Positions 1 through 9,010 of a stretch of DNA of 64,000 nucleotides are shown here, piece by piece. Position 1 is the stretch's first letter. Every line of letters begins with the position of its first letter. The DNA lies in contig NZ_JAUOPC010000001.1 of the NCBI RefSeq assembly GCF_030546805.1, positions 518,081 through 582,080 of the forward strand. The letters are read 5' to 3'. The notes beneath the pieces were generated by a model. It did not search any database and had not been told where the DNA came from. It saw nothing but the letters and a program-made list of their open reading frames with translations. The position numbers and the translations under genes were made by a program. Source of the stretch: Cyclobacterium sp. 1_MG-2023. GTDB taxonomy: Bacteria; Bacteroidota; Bacteroidia; Cytophagales; Cyclobacteriaceae.

Positions 1-659
1 AGCTCATTTAACTTATTGCTCTCCAATAAGTATTCAGGAGAAAAGCGCACCCTTGTTTCTGTTTTAGGGCTGTATTTTTCCTTTACCGATTCATAAACAA
101 GAATGGCCTTTTTTGCCAAAAGACTTTTTATAATTTTATGCAGGTCCTTGGCCATCACTATTGGTTCAAGCTGATCTACATTCATCTCCTGATTTTTCTC
201 TAACACTTCTAATATGGCCAACTCCCTATCATCCATCGGGAAATTTGGATTCTCTAGATCGAAGTCAGGGTGAATTTGAACCTTACTTTCGGTAGATAGT
301 TTCAAGCCACTCGGCAAAGCGGCGTTCATAACTTCACCTATATGGCAGCAATAATATCCCGCCATCCAGCCCCAAAATTTAATCTGTAAGGCATTGACTA
401 TGGGGTAATCATCCAGCAAATCCAAGATAGGCTTAGCCTTATAAGCCTCAGGAGCCTTTTGATGAACTTTGGCCACAATCCCTGTCAGAATCCTTTTTTT
501 TCCAAATTGAACCATTACCCTATATCCAATTCCTATCTCATCCTGAATTTCCGGACTTACACTATAAGTAAATGCACGGGGTATAGGCACAGGAAGGATA
601 ATGTCTGCATACAAGTTTTTACTTATTGAAGGGGAACTATGTCCAAAGAGGTCTTCCAC
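1..659 (-). CDS. priA: Primosomal protein N' (PriA helicase), N-terminal part, cut by window edge
   Basis: PriA is the 3'-5' helicase that recognises stalled forks and reloads the replisome. The frame stays open from a GTG at 659 to the window edge, giving about 219 residues of the N-terminal 3'-DNA-binding region. Recognisable PriA segments are YADIILPVPIPRAFTYSV near the start, a GYRVMVQFGKK strand, and YYCCHIGEVMNAALPSGLK. The helicase motifs lie outside the window. An in-frame TAA (the stop of the upstream gene's overlapping frame context) and no upstream ATG make GTG-659 the best start. It begins 8 bp after the stop of the DUF255 gene, so the two are probably co-transcribed. Start codon choice is inference; the family call is firm. 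Confidence 0.87.
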   Translation of the reverse strand, partial: MEDLFGHSSPSISKNLYADIILPVPIPRAFTYSVSPEIQDEIGIGYRVMVQFGKKRILTGIVAKVHQKAPEAYKAKPILDLLDDYPIVNALQIKFWGWMAGYYCCHIGEVMNAALPSGLKLSTESKVQIHPDFDLENPNFPMDDRELAILEVLEKNQEMNVDQLEPIVMAKDLHKIIKSLLAKKAILVYESVKEKYSPKTETRVRFSPEYLLESNKLNE

Positions 660-667
660 TATTAATA

Positions 668-2701
668 TTATTGTTTAGTTTTGGGCAATTTTGGCAGTAG
701 CTGGACGGCAGCCTCACAGGTATCTACAGGTTGCTTGCAAGTTTTATCAAAACAAACATAAAAAGTGGATTTCTCCCCCACTTTACCCCCCAATATTGGT
801 AGCTTTTTGTCCGTTTCAGTTGCTGCAGCAACAATTGTATTTGGCTGATAGGTTTTCTGAAGTGTTAATCCATGCATGCTTGCCTCTTTCCCTACAATTA
901 CCATTTCAGCAGTAGGTACCGTTTGCTCTAAATAAAAGTTCGCCCAATTGGCAAGAAAATCCGGTTCTTTCATCAACATTTCACTAACCAACTGCAACAT
1001 GCTTTTTGCTTGCGCAAGATAAGTATCCTTGTATAAATATAGACCCAACTGATGAAGATTTCTTGCCATTACTGAGTTGGAAGAAGGGATAACATTGTCA
1101 AAAATCTCCTTCTTTTTGGCGATCAACTTTTCAGTTTTGGGGTCATTAAAATAAAACATCCCATCTTCCTCATCGTAAAAACTTTCCATGACCTTTTGAG
1201 TTAGCAATTCCGCCCTGTTTACCCAAAGTGGATCAAAAGAAATTTTATAAAGGGAAATAAAGCATTGGATAACTGCTCCATAGTCCTCCAAAAATGCAGG
1301 AGTGTAGGCTTCATTGTCTTTATAATTTCTATACAGTACATTTTCAATGACCATGTGGTTCCAAATAAAATTCCCACTCGCTAAAGCAGTGATTCTAATT
1401 TCTTCGTCACCTATTGCCAAATAGGCATGACATAGCCCATCGATTACCCAACCATTCCAACCACTGATGATTTTATCATCCAATCCCGGCCTAATCCTAA
1501 GCCCTCTTTTTGTTAATAGTCTTTGTTTTACTTCGGTCAGTTTGGATTGAAGAGCATCAAGAGTAAATCCAAAATTCTCAGCTACTTCTTTATAGGGTAG
1601 GGTCTGAAAAAGTAGGTTTACATTGGGCTCCCAATTCCCTTGCTTTTTAATTCCATACAATTGGCAAAACCAATCCAAATCACCACCTAGGCGTTCTTCC
1701 AATTCTAGGTATGTCCAAGTATAAAATTTCCCTTCTTCTCCCTCACTGTCTGCATCCATAGAAGCGTAAAAACCCATTTCAGGGCTACACATTTCATTAA
1801 GCAGCCAGCTTATTGTTTCAGTAATCTTTTCTTTAAAAATGGCATTTGAACTGTATTGATAAGCTTTACTATAGAGACTTAGCAACTGACCATTGTCATA
1901 TAGCATTTTCTCAAAATGAGGAACAAACCACTTGCCATCTACACTATACCTGCAAAAACCTCCTCCCAGGTGATCATAAATACCTCCCATCCCCATTTTT
2001 TCTAAGGTAAAACAAACCTGTTCACCCAATTCTTTTTGATCATCTAAAATGGCCATGTCCAATAAAAAACTCCATATTACAGGCATTGGAAATTTCGGCA
2101 CTCTTTTCATCCCTCCCCATACAGGGTCAATTCCCTCTATCAGTTGCCTAGCCATCTTCCTAACATTTTCCGGTAAAAAAGCTGTGTTTCCATTTTTTAA
2201 ACCATATTTATCTATCACAGACCGGTCAATACTTTGCTTATATGCATCTGCACTTTTTACTAACTCCTCGTATTCTTGAGAAAATGCCCGAGCAACTCCT
2301 GCAAGCACTTTTATCCATTGATCTTTTGAAAAATAGGTCCCTCCATAGAAAGGTTTCTGATTTGGAAGCAAAAACACATTAAGTGGCCAGCCACCCTGCA
2401 ATCCCATTACCTGTACCGCTTCCATATAAATATTATCCAAATCAGGTCGTTCTTCCCTATCAATTTTAATGCATATAAAATGGGAATTCATCAGCTTGGC
2501 TACTTCCAGGTCTTCAAAGCTTTCCTTCTCCATAACATGGCACCAATGACAAGCTGAATACCCAATACTTACCAGTATAGGTTTGTTCTCAAGCTTTGAC
2601 TTATTTAGGGCATCCTTAGACCAAATATGCCATTCTACCGGATTATGGGCATGCTGCTGTAGGTATATACTTTTGCTATTTATCAGTTGATTCGCTTTCA
2701 T
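668..2701 (-). CDS. Thioredoxin-fold DUF255 protein (YyaL/SPATA20 family)
   Basis: 677 residues, full length for the COG1331 family. The N-terminal DUF255 domain has a thioredoxin-like fold with a CHWC motif at residues 51-54, preceded by the typical NPVEWHIW stretch. The rest resembles the (alpha/alpha)6 barrel of N-acylglucosamine 2-epimerase-like proteins, with family hallmarks such as [37 protein letters not shown] and [10 protein letters not shown] (given here as short landmarks). No signal peptide is seen, so it is cytoplasmic. The molecular function of the family is not established; a redox or carbohydrate-related role is speculative. It starts 20 bp after the GSCFA gene and ends 8 bp before priA, so the three probably form one transcript. 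Confidence 0.9.
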   Translation of the reverse strand: MKANQLINSKSIYLQQHAHNPVEWHIWSKDALNKSKLENKPILVSIGYSACHWCHVMEKESFEDLEVAKLMNSHFICIKIDREERPDLDNIYMEAVQVMGLQGGWPLNVFLLPNQKPFYGGTYFSKDQWIKVLAGVARAFSQEYEELVKSADAYKQSIDRSVIDKYGLKNGNTAFLPENVRKMARQLIEGIDPVWGGMKRVPKFPMPVIWSFLLDMAILDDQKELGEQVCFTLEKMGMGGIYDHLGGGFCRYSVDGKWFVPHFEKMLYDNGQLLSLYSKAYQYSSNAIFKEKITETISWLLNEMCSPEMGFYASMDADSEGEEGKFYTWTYLELEERLGGDLDWFCQLYGIKKQGNWEPNVNLLFQTLPYKEVAENFGFTLDALQSKLTEVKQRLLTKRGLRIRPGLDDKIISGWNGWVIDGLCHAYLAIGDEEIRITALASGNFIWNHMVIENVLYRNYKDNEAYTPAFLEDYGAVIQCFISLYKISFDPLWVNRAELLTQKVMESFYDEEDGMFYFNDPKTEKLIAKKKEIFDNVIPSSNSVMARNLHQLGLYLYKDTYLAQAKSMLQLVSEMLMKEPDFLANWANFYLEQTVPTAEMVIVGKEASMHGLTLQKTYQPNTIVAAATETDKKLPILGGKVGEKSTFYVCFDKTCKQPVDTCEAAVQLLPKLPKTKQ

Positions 2702-2721
2702 AACTCCGGTATTAAAATCTT

Positions 2722-3705
2722 TTAAAACAACCTCAGTTGTTCCTCAATGGATTGTTTCTCAAGGGAAAAATCAAGGTTTTCAGGCATCAAAGAAATCAAT
2801 TCTTGTAGTTTTAGAAGAAATTTGTAATGAGCCTGTGATTGAGGATTGAATGGTCTATGGTTAAGGTTACGTTGTATTTGATCAACATGTTGAACAAGGT
2901 CTTTGGTATCCTCATCAAAAAAAGCCGTTTGAAATTGCTCCCAAATGTACTCCTCAGCCATTAAACTGGGATGAATCATATCGTCTTTGTAAAAGCGATA
3001 GTCCCTGAGGTCATCCATCATTATTTCATAGGCCGGAAAATAGTAAACCTCAGGATAGGTAGCTACCAATTGATGGCAAAGTACATTTAGCAAGCTTTTG
3101 CTCAGCTGATTTTGACTTATTCCATCTTTGATATGGCGCACAGGACTCACTGTTAAAACCACTTGAATGCCAGGGTTGATTAGCAATATGTTTTGATAAA
3201 AAGCATTAAAGCCTTCCATCATTTCACTCAATCCCAAAAGGCTTTTGGAAAAATACTTTTGGGGTTGTTTATGGCAATTAGCTACTATACTGCCATTTTC
3301 CAGTAAGCGATATACAAAGGCTGTTCCTAAAGTTATGAATAAATGAGTAGCAGATTCTAATTGTTCATTTACCTTAAAACGGGTATCCTCTATTTTCTTT
3401 TCAAGTGCTTCAATTGAAGTAGCACTGAAGGAGGAATGAAGCTGGTAATGAAAAAAATGGTCATGTCTATTTAAATACAAGTCCGGAGCTAAAGGCTTAC
3501 CCGTAAATGACGTTATTAAAAGATTAAATATGGACGCGGGGTTAAATGTTGTCCCATAGGGGTTCACTAAGACATTGAATTTACTATCAAGTAATCTTGC
3601 TCCTATTACTTCTGAAAAGCAAGATCCTATGGTAATTATTTTTGATGAATGCTGAATTCCTTTATCACACGGCTTAAAGCTGAAAGTAGTTCTAAAACTT
3701 TTCAT
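2722..3705 (-). CDS. GSCFA domain-containing protein
   Basis: 327 residues with the family signature GSCFSE at residues 27-32, followed by a PYGTTFNP block and a conserved catalytic-looking DMIHPS near residue 240. GSCFA proteins (PF08885) are SGNH-hydrolase-like and common in Bacteroidota. Their substrate is unknown; GSCFS would be the serine block and D-x-x-H the base pair expected for an SGNH fold (inference). There is no signal peptide. It is the first gene of the GSCFA-DUF255-priA run. Its 5' leader contains a GC-rich inverted repeat, GGCCT(3729-3733)/AGGCC(3741-3745), of unknown role. Confidence 0.9.
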   Translation of the reverse strand: MKSFRTTFSFKPCDKGIQHSSKIITIGSCFSEVIGARLLDSKFNVLVNPYGTTFNPASIFNLLITSFTGKPLAPDLYLNRHDHFFHYQLHSSFSATSIEALEKKIEDTRFKVNEQLESATHLFITLGTAFVYRLLENGSIVANCHKQPQKYFSKSLLGLSEMMEGFNAFYQNILLINPGIQVVLTVSPVRHIKDGISQNQLSKSLLNVLCHQLVATYPEVYYFPAYEIMMDDLRDYRFYKDDMIHPSLMAEEYIWEQFQTAFFDEDTKDLVQHVDQIQRNLNHRPFNPQSQAHYKFLLKLQELISLMPENLDFSLEKQSIEEQLRLF

Positions 3706-3939
3706 TGATTGAATAAATTTAATAAAATGGCCTAAGCTTAAGGCCCGAATTAAATATCAAATTAATGAATTTATGAGGGAATGGAAACCTAAGTTGAAAA
3801 GGAATGAATATTTATATTATCAATAATCATATCCTATAATAAATACAGATTAGAAATTTTTTTGAGTAAAATTTCAATATTTAATAATAATTGATAATAT
3901 TGTTGAATGATTTACTATAACCTTTAACAAATTAAGAAA

Positions 3940-4188
3940 ATGGATTCAGCACTTTTAGAAAAATCTGTAGAACACACCATCGAAAAACTTAGCAAATTAA
4001 AAATCAATGAAAATTTAGCTGCTGAGTTAAAATGGTGTTTGGGTAGTTATCGGTTTGACCACAATCCTGATGGTCTAAAAATGAAATCAATGCTTGCATT
4101 GGAACTTTTGAAGGAGGCTAAAAGTAAGAGCAGCCGATCTGTTTCCAAAAAATTAATAGCAGATTTGGAGAAAGCCATTGTAAACTAA
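3940..4188 (+). CDS. Small conserved-looking helical protein of unknown function
   Basis: 82 residues, highly charged and predicted mainly alpha-helical, with regularly spaced Leu/Ile/Lys. It has no signal peptide, membrane segment or cysteine pair (one Cys only, in a KWCLGSYR context). I do not recognise the family. The reading frame is supported by an ATG after an A-rich leader and by an excellent hairpin terminator that starts at its stop codon. It stands alone on the plus strand, divergent from the GSCFA gene and convergent with rplI. A length of about 80 residues with this composition is often seen in small cytosolic accessory proteins, but no role can be assigned. Confidence 0.7.
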   Translation: MDSALLEKSVEHTIEKLSKLKINENLAAELKWCLGSYRFDHNPDGLKMKSMLALELLKEAKSKSSRSVSKKLIADLEKAIVN

Positions 4189-4215
4189 AAAAGCCAGGAT
4201 AAACCTGGCTTTTTT
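4187..4215. terminator. Bidirectional rho-independent terminator
   Basis: A perfect 12-bp inverted repeat, AAAAAAGCCAGG (4187-4198) and CCTGGCTTTTTT (4204-4215), surrounds a 5-nt loop. It has an A tract on one side and a T tract on the other, so it can end both the plus-strand 82-aa gene, whose stop codon it touches, and the minus-strand rplI operon. Confidence 0.9.
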
Positions 4216-4238
4216 AATTCAATATTGTATGTAAATAA

Positions 4239-4682
4239 CTATTCAGCTACAACTACAAACTTCACATTGGTTTTAACTTCTCTGTGAAGGTCAATTTCAG
4301 CTTCATAATCACCTGAAGTAGTAACCGGCTGATTGATAGAGATTTTTTTACGATCAATATCAATGCTCTTTTCAGCCAAAGCATCAGAAAGTTGCAAAGT
4401 AGTAACTTTTCCAAAAATCTTTCCGGAATCGCCTATTTTCGCTTTAATTTCTAGTGTGATGCTTTCTAATTTAGCTGCTACAGCTTCAGCTTCAGTTTTA
4501 ATTTTTTCTGCTTTATGAGCTGCTTGCTTAATATTCTCTTGCAAAATCTTCTTGTTTGAAGAGGTCGCAAGTAAAGCAAAGCCCTGAGGAATTAGGTAAT
4601 TTCTTCCGTAACCTGGTTTAACATCTACCAAGTCATTTTTATACCCTAGTCCTTTTATATCTGTTTTTAAGATAACTTCCAT
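4239..4682 (-). CDS. rplI: 50S ribosomal protein bL9
   Basis: 147 residues, normal length. The N-terminal RNA-binding domain begins MEVILKTDIKGLGYKNDLV and contains the L9 signature GYGRNYLIPQGFA. A long charged connecting helix (about residues 45-75) leads to the C-terminal domain with GKIFGKVTT. It binds 23S rRNA at the base of the L1 stalk region. It is the last gene of rpsF-rpsR-rplI, 38 bp after rpsR, the usual arrangement in Bacteroidota. A bidirectional terminator follows at 4187-4215. Confidence 0.98.
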   Translation of the reverse strand: MEVILKTDIKGLGYKNDLVDVKPGYGRNYLIPQGFALLATSSNKKILQENIKQAAHKAEKIKTEAEAVAAKLESITLEIKAKIGDSGKIFGKVTTLQLSDALAEKSIDIDRKKISINQPVTTSGDYEAEIDLHREVKTNVKFVVVAE

Positions 4683-4720
4683 TGTTAAAATATTTTATTA
4701 GGTGAAGGATTACAGACAAA

Positions 4721-4972
4721 CTATTTCAAGCCGTCTGCTACGTAAGGCAATAATGCCAAATGTCTGGCTTTTTTAATGGCCTGAGCAACCTTTCTCTGAA
4801 ATTTTGCAGAGTTACCTGTCAATCTTCTAGGAAGAATTTTACCTTGTTCGTTTACAAATTTAAGCAAGAAGTTAGGATCTTTATAATCGATATACTTGAT
4901 ACCTAATTTTCTAAACCTACAGTATTTTTTTCTGTTTTGCTCTCTGTTGATTGGTTCGTTTTTTAATGTCAT
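4721..4972 (-). CDS. rpsR: 30S ribosomal protein bS18
   Basis: 83 residues, typical for bS18. It contains the conserved core KKYCRFRK, the [19 protein letters not shown] block (shown to locate it), and the C-terminal [20 protein letters not shown] stretch that binds 16S rRNA. It forms a heterodimer with bS6 on the platform of the small subunit. The start ATG overlaps the rpsF stop in an ATGA arrangement (4969-4972), which implies translational coupling of the two partner proteins. Confidence 0.98.
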   Translation of the reverse strand: MTLKNEPINREQNRKKYCRFRKLGIKYIDYKDPNFLLKFVNEQGKILPRRLTGNSAKFQRKVAQAIKKARHLALLPYVADGLK

Positions 4973-5340
4973 TTTGCTGGCTCCTCCTTAGCTTCAGATT
5001 TTTTATTGAATTCACCTTTTCTTCTTCTTTCTGCGTATTTCAAACCATGTTTGTCCATAACAGTCGTTAGAAACCTTAATACGGTCTCATCTCTTCTGAA
5101 ATTTACTTCATACTTCTTAATTGCAGATGGATCAGCTTTGTACTCAACCAATACATAAAACCCGGTAGTTTTCTTTTGAATAGGGTAAGCCAATTTTTTT
5201 AGGCCCCAGTTCTCAACATTTACTACCTCTGCTCCCAATTCCTTTAACAAGCCTACATACTTGTCTACGGTATCCTTCATCTGAACTTCAGACAAAACGG
5301 GAGTAAGGATGAATACCGTTTCATAATTTTTTTGGAACAT
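4969..5340 (-). CDS. rpsF: 30S ribosomal protein bS6
   Basis: 123 residues. The ferredoxin-like fold starts [13 protein letters not shown] and includes the conserved [14 protein letters not shown] segment and [10 protein letters not shown]. The C-terminus carries a lysine/glutamate-rich tail usual in Bacteroidota. bS6 binds bS18 in the 30S platform. It heads the rpsF-rpsR-rplI operon and has its own promoter candidate at 5378-5408. The stop codon overlaps the rpsR start by 4 nt. Confidence 0.98.
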   Translation of the reverse strand: MFQKNYETVFILTPVLSEVQMKDTVDKYVGLLKELGAEVVNVENWGLKKLAYPIQKKTTGFYVLVEYKADPSAIKKYEVNFRRDETVLRFLTTVMDKHGLKYAERRRKGEFNKKSEAKEEPAK

Positions 5341-5377
5341 TCTTTTTAACTTTTGTTTAATAATTTAAAACAGTTTG

Positions 5378-5408
5378 CAAAATTAAGCTAAATGACCAAA
5401 TAATCAAA
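5378..5408 (-). promoter_or_regulatory. Bacteroidota-type promoter for rpsF operon
   Basis: On the minus strand, TTTG (5408-5405) and TAATTTTG (5385-5378) are separated by exactly 19 bp. This matches the Bacteroidota primary sigma consensus TTTG-N19-TANNTTTG. It lies about 38 bp before the rpsF ATG and 12 bp after the stop of the coiled-coil gene, so the ribosomal operon can be expressed on its own. Confidence 0.65.
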
Positions 5409-5419
5409 AAAATACACTT

Positions 5420-6343
5420 TTATTTTACTTCAAAACTACTTTCACCTATTTCCCAACCATCGGAAAAAATTTTGACCACGTAATTTCCCTTGACATAATC
5501 GGATCCTTTTTCATAAAAGTAGGTCAATTGCTGCTGGGTATTATTAAAAACGAAATCTTGCTTCAACGTATAAAAATGCTCTTTACCATTTAATTCAAAG
5601 GTACCTGAGCCCTTGGCAATGTCAAATATCACTTGCCCATTGGGAGACAAAACCTGGATGAAAACATCTCTCATACCTGCTTCAGCTACTTTATTGTCAG
5701 ATATATTAAAGGACACCTTCAATCTTGAAAGTTGTTTGTTCCTAAATTCTCCTTCCCTTTCTCTACCTCTGGAATTTACCGCAGCCACTACAATGTTTTC
5801 TGCTTTCAATTGAGAAGCAAGATTCACTTTCTTTTCAAGATCATCGGTCTTCTTGTTGATTTTGGCCATTTCTTCCTCAATCTCAAACTTATCCGATTTC
5901 AACTCTTTATTTTCAGAAAAAAGCTGAACATTTTGTGCTTTCAATCGAACAATATCAGCATCCTTTTCTTCCAATAAGGTTAAATAACTGTCTATTTGTG
6001 CATTCAATCTGGCAATATCATTGGCGGACCTGTTTTTATCAAGCTTTCGCTCCTTTTCCAACTGCTCTTTGACTTTGACCAAAGCTTCTACATCCCCATT
6101 AAGGCTGTTGATTTCGTTAATTCTAACATCCAATTCTCTGGTAATTGAATCAAGTCTGGTATTCAACTGATTATTTTCTTCAGTCAAATGAGTTACCTCT
6201 TCATTAATCCTAGATTTTTCACGGTGATCATTTAAAAGTCTCCACCCACTAAGAATTACTAAAATTACCAAAACGATAATTAGAATATTTTTTCCTTTGT
6301 CAACATTTATACTGCTTTTATTATTTCTCTCTCCTTCACTCAT
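5420..6343 (-). CDS. Membrane-anchored coiled-coil protein, function unknown
   Basis: 307 residues. A short charged N-terminus precedes one hydrophobic segment (about 19-37). A long coiled coil (about 40-175) with heptad Leu/Ile and Glu/Lys/Asn-rich repeats follows. The C-terminal 110 residues look like a compact beta domain (FNISDNKVAEAGMRDVFIQV, later GNYVVKIFSDGWEIG). The topology suggests a single-pass inner-membrane protein with the coil and beta domain in the periplasm. Similar proteins in this group are sometimes labelled as chromosome-partitioning proteins, but nothing here supports ATPase activity: there is no Walker motif. It is upstream of rpsF on the same strand. Confidence 0.8.
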   Translation of the reverse strand: MSEGERNNKSSINVDKGKNILIIVLVILVILSGWRLLNDHREKSRINEEVTHLTEENNQLNTRLDSITRELDVRINEINSLNGDVEALVKVKEQLEKERKLDKNRSANDIARLNAQIDSYLTLLEEKDADIVRLKAQNVQLFSENKELKSDKFEIEEEMAKINKKTDDLEKKVNLASQLKAENIVVAAVNSRGREREGEFRNKQLSRLKVSFNISDNKVAEAGMRDVFIQVLSPNGQVIFDIAKGSGTFELNGKEHFYTLKQDFVFNNTQQQLTYFYEKGSDYVKGNYVVKIFSDGWEIGESSFEVK

Positions 6344-6791
6344 ACAAATAAAAACACTTTACAATTGCATATTTCATTTTTAGCGCGACATTTATTTACG
6401 TCCATATATATCTTACTAAGCCTATCAATTATCAGACCAATATTTTTTTCACTTTCTGCCTTAAAACATTCTCCATATTGATCAACTTTATCCATTAGAA
6501 AGCCTTTCGAATAACAAGCAATTTACATAGGATATCAAGGAATCTAGCTAATATGACCAAATTATAATGTTTTTAAATTGTTTGCAACCCCTTTGAATGA
6601 CAAGTAAGGCTTGTATTTCATTTTCCTCAGGCCTTATGTGTTATAGTTTCACCATGGTTGAAGTCTCCAGCTCTTATCCGGTCATTAGATCAACTTCCAT
6701 TTAAAACCGTCAAACTCATTCAAATATGAAAAATACTGAAACGGGGTAGCAACTGCACGTGAAAAGCAAGGCAAGGTTTGTCTAAGCTGAT
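6344..6791. other. Gene-free stretch, no recognised element
   Basis: 448 bp between two minus-strand genes. No open frame with coding character, no hairpin with a T tract, and no tRNA-like structure is visible. A CACGTG hexamer at 6756-6761 is discussed and rejected as parS. It must contain the promoter of the coiled-coil gene, but I see no clear TTTG/TANNTTTG pair. Confidence 0.5.
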
Positions 6792-7565
6792 TTAGATTTC
6801 TAGGATATAGTCATTTCTTAACCCGTGTTTACCAAAAAATAAAACACCACATTCAAAAAAGTCAATACTACCGGTTACAGATGGGTGATTTTTAATTTCT
6901 TGCCAAGCTTTTTTCATTTGTTTTGACCAGTGGATGTCTGCAATTACCAGAATGCTTTCCGAATGTAATTTCGGTACTATTTGTTTAAAGTAATCCAACG
7001 TCGGTTCATACCTATGGTTGGCATCCATCAATACAAAATCTATACTTTTCAAAACCGAAAGGGATATTTTAAGGGTCTCATTTAGATTACCTGTCACAAA
7101 GTTTATATGGGATTCTTTGGACAGGTGCTCTCTCGCCAAGCCCGCCAGTATTGGGTCCCCTTCATAGCTATACAGTATCCCTTTGCTAACTGTTGCCAGG
7201 TAAGCAGTGTTGATCCCCAAAGATGTACCTAGTTCTAGGACAGTATTCGCAGGACTAAGTTTACAAAGAAATTGATATATAAGTGAAAATTTCAGTGGGG
7301 TACTAACATGTTTTGCAATTGTAGCCACTTTTTGCTTTTGACCCCTACTCCACCTAGATCCTGCACCATAATCTGTTCGCAGAATTTCTTGACTAGAGGA
7401 AAGAAATTTCTTTCTCACCTTTTCAATTTGGGGGTTACCGCTTTTATTTTCTTTAAGGTAAGATTTTAAATCTTTATACAAATTAAAATAATAGGGTGAA
7501 TGTAAGCTGTGTTGATCTTCTTTGTGCAAAAAATATAGAAAATACTCCCGAATATGGAAAAGCAT
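6792..7565 (-). CDS. Class I SAM-dependent methyltransferase
   Basis: 257 residues. SAM-binding motif I is VLELGTSLG at 109-117. An acidic residue follows strand 2 in YSYEGDP (133-139), and motif IV is DFVLMDANHRYEPT at 176-189. This pattern resembles the O-methyltransferase type (Methyltransf_24) that methylates small molecules. No signal peptide or membrane segment is seen. It lies 10 bp downstream of apaG on the same strand, so the two are probably co-transcribed. The substrate cannot be deduced. Confidence 0.82.
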   Translation of the reverse strand: MLFHIREYFLYFLHKEDQHSLHSPYYFNLYKDLKSYLKENKSGNPQIEKVRKKFLSSSQEILRTDYGAGSRWSRGQKQKVATIAKHVSTPLKFSLIYQFLCKLSPANTVLELGTSLGINTAYLATVSKGILYSYEGDPILAGLAREHLSKESHINFVTGNLNETLKISLSVLKSIDFVLMDANHRYEPTLDYFKQIVPKLHSESILVIADIHWSKQMKKAWQEIKNHPSVTGSIDFFECGVLFFGKHGLRNDYILEI

Positions 7566-7575
7566 TATTGAAAGA

Positions 7576-7962
7576 TCAATTGTTGAAAAAATTAGCGATA
7601 AGTTGGAATTCCGGAATGGTTACAGTTAGCATTTTACCATCGTTTAATTTTTCCACATAAAAATTACCTTTCATTTTTCCCATTCCTGATTTGATTGTGC
7701 ATCCGGACAAATAGGTATGTGAATTTCCGGGCTCCAATACAGGCTGCTGACCAACCACACCTTCTCCTTCCACAAGCTTAAGACTTTCCGCCGCATCATG
7801 AATTTCCCACCTTCTTCGAAGCAATTGAACGGTAAAAGGATTGCAATTTTGGATGGTCACCTTATAGGTGAATACAAAATGATGCATATTAGGGTTCGAA
7901 AACTCTTTCTGGTAGCTTGCTGCCACACTTATTTTTATCCCTTCTGTTATTGCAGTAGCCAT
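7576..7962 (-). CDS. apaG: ApaG domain protein
   Basis: 128 residues, the standard size for ApaG (DUF525), a fibronectin-III-like all-beta fold. Landmarks are HHFVFTYKVTIQN, LLRRRWEI, VVGQQPVLEPG and the glycine-rich SGMGKMKGNF. ApaG was named from the apaGH operon and linked to Co2+/Mg2+ tolerance; its biochemical role is not settled. Here it is divergent from ung (73 bp between starts) and upstream of a methyltransferase. Confidence 0.93.
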   Translation of the reverse strand: MATAITEGIKISVAASYQKEFSNPNMHHFVFTYKVTIQNCNPFTVQLLRRRWEIHDAAESLKLVEGEGVVGQQPVLEPGNSHTYLSGCTIKSGMGKMKGNFYVEKLNDGKMLTVTIPEFQLIANFFNN

Positions 7963-8008
7963 TTAGTTTTTTTAATACAAAACTTATCCGAAATTTGAAT
8001 CCTAAAGT

Positions 8009-8016
8009 CAAATATA
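8009..8016 (-). promoter_or_regulatory. Candidate -7 element for apaG
   Basis: TATATTTG on the minus strand matches the Bacteroidota -7 consensus TANNTTTG, 47 bp before the apaG start in the apaG/ung divergent gap. A clear TTTG at the -33 position was not found, so support is partial. Confidence 0.35.
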
Positions 8017-8034
8017 CCAATAGAAAACCTATTT

Positions 8035-8697
8035 ATGAACGTCAAAATAGAAAATAGTTGGAAACAATTAATGGGGGATGAGTTTTCAAAGCCTTACTTT
8101 GAATCATTGGTGAATTTTGTTAAAACAGAATATGAGACCAAAACGATCTATCCAAAAGGTGATTCCATCTTTAAAGCTTTTGACTTATGTCCCGTAGAAA
8201 ATGTCAAAGTAGTAATTCTAGGACAAGATCCTTATCACGGTCCCGGACAGGCACATGGTTTGGCCTTTTCTGTTAAAGAAGGCATACCTTTCCCTCCTTC
8301 CCTATTGAACATTTTTAAAGAACTCAAAAGCGATCTCAATCTACCTTTCCCTTCCAATGGAAATCTGGAAAGATGGGCCAAACAAGGCGTCTTGTTGCTT
8401 AATGCAACCCTTACAGTGGAAGCACACAAGGCGGGGAGCCATCAGAAAAAAGGCTGGGAAACCTTTACTACTGCGGTGATTGAAAAGCTAGCTGCGCATA
8501 AATCTAACCTTGTGTTTTTACTCTGGGGGGCTTATGCCCAAAAGAAGGCAGTAGTAATACCGGCAGATAAACACCTCAAATTACAATCTCCGCATCCAAG
8601 TCCATTATCTGCTCATAGGGGCTTTTTGGGCTGTAAACATTTTAGCCAAACCAATACTTACTTGGCAGAAAATGGGTTACCCCCTATTCAATGGTAA
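8035..8697 (+). CDS. ung: Uracil-DNA glycosylase
   Basis: 220 residues, normal for family 1 UDG. The water-activating loop GQDPYHG is at 63-69 with catalytic Asp65. LLLNATLTVE (about 120-129) contains the uracil-specific Asn. The leucine loop HPSPLSAHRG is at 187-196 with catalytic His187. It removes uracil from DNA to start base excision repair in the cytoplasm. The start ATG follows a 73-bp divergent promoter region shared with apaG. Confidence 0.98.
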   Translation: MNVKIENSWKQLMGDEFSKPYFESLVNFVKTEYETKTIYPKGDSIFKAFDLCPVENVKVVILGQDPYHGPGQAHGLAFSVKEGIPFPPSLLNIFKELKSDLNLPFPSNGNLERWAKQGVLLLNATLTVEAHKAGSHQKKGWETFTTAVIEKLAAHKSNLVFLLWGAYAQKKAVVIPADKHLKLQSPHPSPLSAHRGFLGCKHFSQTNTYLAENGLPPIQW

Positions 8698-8718
8698 CCA
8701 ATACTTTTGAAGATTTAT

Positions 8719-8899
8719 GTTTAACTCAGAGTAGGCAAAGGCTTTCTATACTATAATCGTTTCAAAGCAAGAATTTTATATATGTTTTCACTTTCAACAT
8801 AGAGATACCATCCTACCCACCTAAAAGCCTGATTTTTTAACAATTGCCATACTCCCTGAGAAAGCTCAGGAAACCCTATTGCATAATCCGGGTTTAAAA
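8719..8899. repeat. Decayed copy of ~180-bp MITE-like intergenic element
   Basis: The right end, CTATTGCATAATCCGGGTTT (8876-8895) plus AAA, matches the right terminus of the element at 53341-53363 at 21 of 23 positions. A GTTTAAC at 8719-8725 could be the left end, which gives about 181 bp against 179 and 175 bp for the other copies. The interior is not clearly alignable. It also contains a perfect small hairpin, CCTGAG(8855-8860)/CTCAGG(8865-8870). Confidence 0.4.
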
Positions 8900-8909
8900 A
8901 ATATTAAAC

Positions 8910-8947
8910 ACAAATCCCCAGACCATTTACATAGTCTGGGGATTTGT
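8910..8947. terminator. Hairpin terminator between convergent ung and lepB
   Basis: A perfect 14-bp inverted repeat, ACAAATCCCCAGAC (8910-8923) and GTCTGGGGATTTGT (8934-8947), has a 10-nt loop. It sits 63 bp upstream of the lepB stop position and downstream of ung. The T tracts are short, so it could serve either strand, most likely the minus-strand lepB operon. Confidence 0.75.
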
Positions 8948-9010
8948 CACTTTTAAGCTAGCAATTCAATTTCAATATGCATTTTTGAATTGCTTAACTG
9001 AGAAATCTTT

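Noticed and set aside
6601-6660. TTATGTGTTATAG resembling one end of the ~180-bp intergenic element
   Set aside because: No GTTTAAACCC part and no partner end at the expected distance.
6756-6761. CACGTG hexamer resembling the centre of a parS site, in the same region of the chromosome as parAB
   Set aside because: Only the core and one AAA flank match; the left half (CTG instead of TTT) and outer bases differ from the symmetric TGTTTCACGTGAAACA consensus.
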